DNA from: Pseudidiomarina aquimaris
Lineage (GTDB): Bacteria; Pseudomonadota; Gammaproteobacteria; Enterobacterales; Alteromonadaceae
DNA: 64,000 nt
NCBI RefSeq assembly: GCF_003987395.1
Contig: NZ_PIPT01000008.1
Coordinates: 1-64,000, forward strand
Reading direction: 5' to 3'
Shown: positions 63,609 to 64,000 of the stretch, in pieces
Position numbering within the stretch: position 1 is the stretch's first letter
How the letters are laid out: each line of letters starts with the position of its first letter
Position numbers and translations under genes: made by a program
The notes under the pieces: model-generated
Told to the model about the DNA's origin: nothing
Database searches by the model: none
The model's input: the letters and a program-made list of their open reading frames with translations, nothing else

Positions 63609-63663
63609 TGTTATTGAAGCGTTAGCGTTATGATAGGCGCTACGGACGAATTGGACGAAGAGA

Positions 63664-64000
63664 ATGAAGAAGCTCAGCCTAAAAGCTTTAGAAGCTTTCC
63701 AAACAGTATTTCGCACCGGCTCAACAACAGCTGCTGCCACTCAATTACAATTAACGCAGCCTGCGGTTAGCCGGTTACTCGCGAGTTTTGAGGAGTATGT
63801 CGGCTTTGCGTTGTTTTATAGAGAGCATGGGCGTCTGATCCCCACTGAAGAGGCGCATGCGCTAAGTAACGAAGCAGAGGTTGCACTGGGTAGCGTCGAG
63901 CGTTTGGGGCAACTGGCCCAAAATATTAAAAACACCAGTATCGGTTCGTTAAAAGTGGTGGCCCCAGTAAGTTTTGTCGCAGGCCTATTAGCCGACGTTG
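63664..64000 (+). CDS. LysR-family regulator, N-terminal part (runs off window)
   Basis: 112 codons of a LysR-type regulator are visible from ATG 63664 (GAAGAG upstream). The winged helix MKKLSLKALEAFQTVFRTGS, LQLTQPAVSRLLASFEEYVG is clear and is followed by the linker and start of the effector domain. The frame continues past the window edge. Nothing here links it to sulfate metabolism specifically. Confidence 0.9.
   Translation, partial: MKKLSLKALEAFQTVFRTGSTTAAATQLQLTQPAVSRLLASFEEYVGFALFYREHGRLIPTEEAHALSNEAEVALGSVERLGQLAQNIKNTSIGSLKVVAPVSFVAGLLADV

Noticed and set aside
1-64000. tRNA or rRNA genes
   Set aside because: No T-arm signature or rRNA sequence was recognised by eye; a covariance-model scan would be needed to be certain.

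Overview
The window looks like the chromosome of a marine gammaproteobacterium. The gene content (TonB receptors, DcaP-type porin, CsrA, AsnA/AsnC pair, CysDN(C), GalE, Gab enzymes) and protein style fit the Alteromonadales, and Idiomarina/Pseudidiomarina-like bacteria are my best guess from memory of these families. No tRNA, rRNA, CRISPR array or prophage is visible. One IS110-type transposase start lies at the left edge.

Layout. 0-10 kb: acs, a DcaP-like porin between two hairpin repeats, a large membrane EAL protein with a degenerate GGDEF, a CsrA paralogue, and a WbpM/CapD-type sugar dehydratase. 10-20 kb: a beta-CASP metallohydrolase, EamA transporter with divergent LysR, asnA with divergent asnC, a REP-associated tyrosine transposase (RAYT), galE, and an unrecognised two-gene cassette (methyltransferase plus cyanophycin-synthetase-like ATP-grasp enzyme). 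20-30 kb: gabT-gabD with a LysR, a serine hydrolase, an MFS transporter, a MocR regulator with an extra C-terminal domain, and a nitrilase-type amidohydrolase. 30-44 kb: a TonB receptor coupled to a TPR-sulfotransferase, a phosphatase-lipid kinase fusion, a small protein beside a Fur-box-like site, a ClpP-like membrane protein, and a cell-surface-signalling set (ECF sigma, FecR, STN-type TonB receptor, M14 peptidase). 44-52 kb: a five-gene operon (iron alcohol dehydrogenase, permease, sigma-54 activator, semialdehyde dehydrogenase, secreted cyclase) and a divergent porin. Both directions have sigma-54 type promoters around palindromic upstream sites. 52-64 kb: small membrane and envelope proteins, a SatD-DUF3307 pair bordered by GTAACC palindromes, then cysQ, cysD, cysNC and the start of a LysR gene.

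The most striking feature is a family of about 18 interspersed palindromic elements (REP1). Full copies are about 81 bp: outer arms GGGCAGAGGT and ACCTCTGCCC with a central palindrome GAGAGGGCAGCCCTCTC. They sit almost always at or inside the 3' ends of genes, often supply the stop codon, invade coding sequence in a serine hydrolase and in asnA, and bracket the RAYT gene in opposite orientations. The arm sequence also recurs alone inside genes and, in reversed order, in intrinsic terminators. This raises the possibility of a DNA-uptake-like or recognition motif. A second REP family (GTAG plus hairpin) and a third, heptamer-based hairpin family are also present.

Functionally, the 44-52 kb locus reads as a sigma-54 controlled system that could import, ring-open and oxidise a cyclic or hydroxy-acid substrate to a dicarboxylate, possibly feeding succinate together with the nearby gabDT. 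The 38-44 kb set reads as signal-controlled uptake and hydrolysis of a peptide-like ligand.
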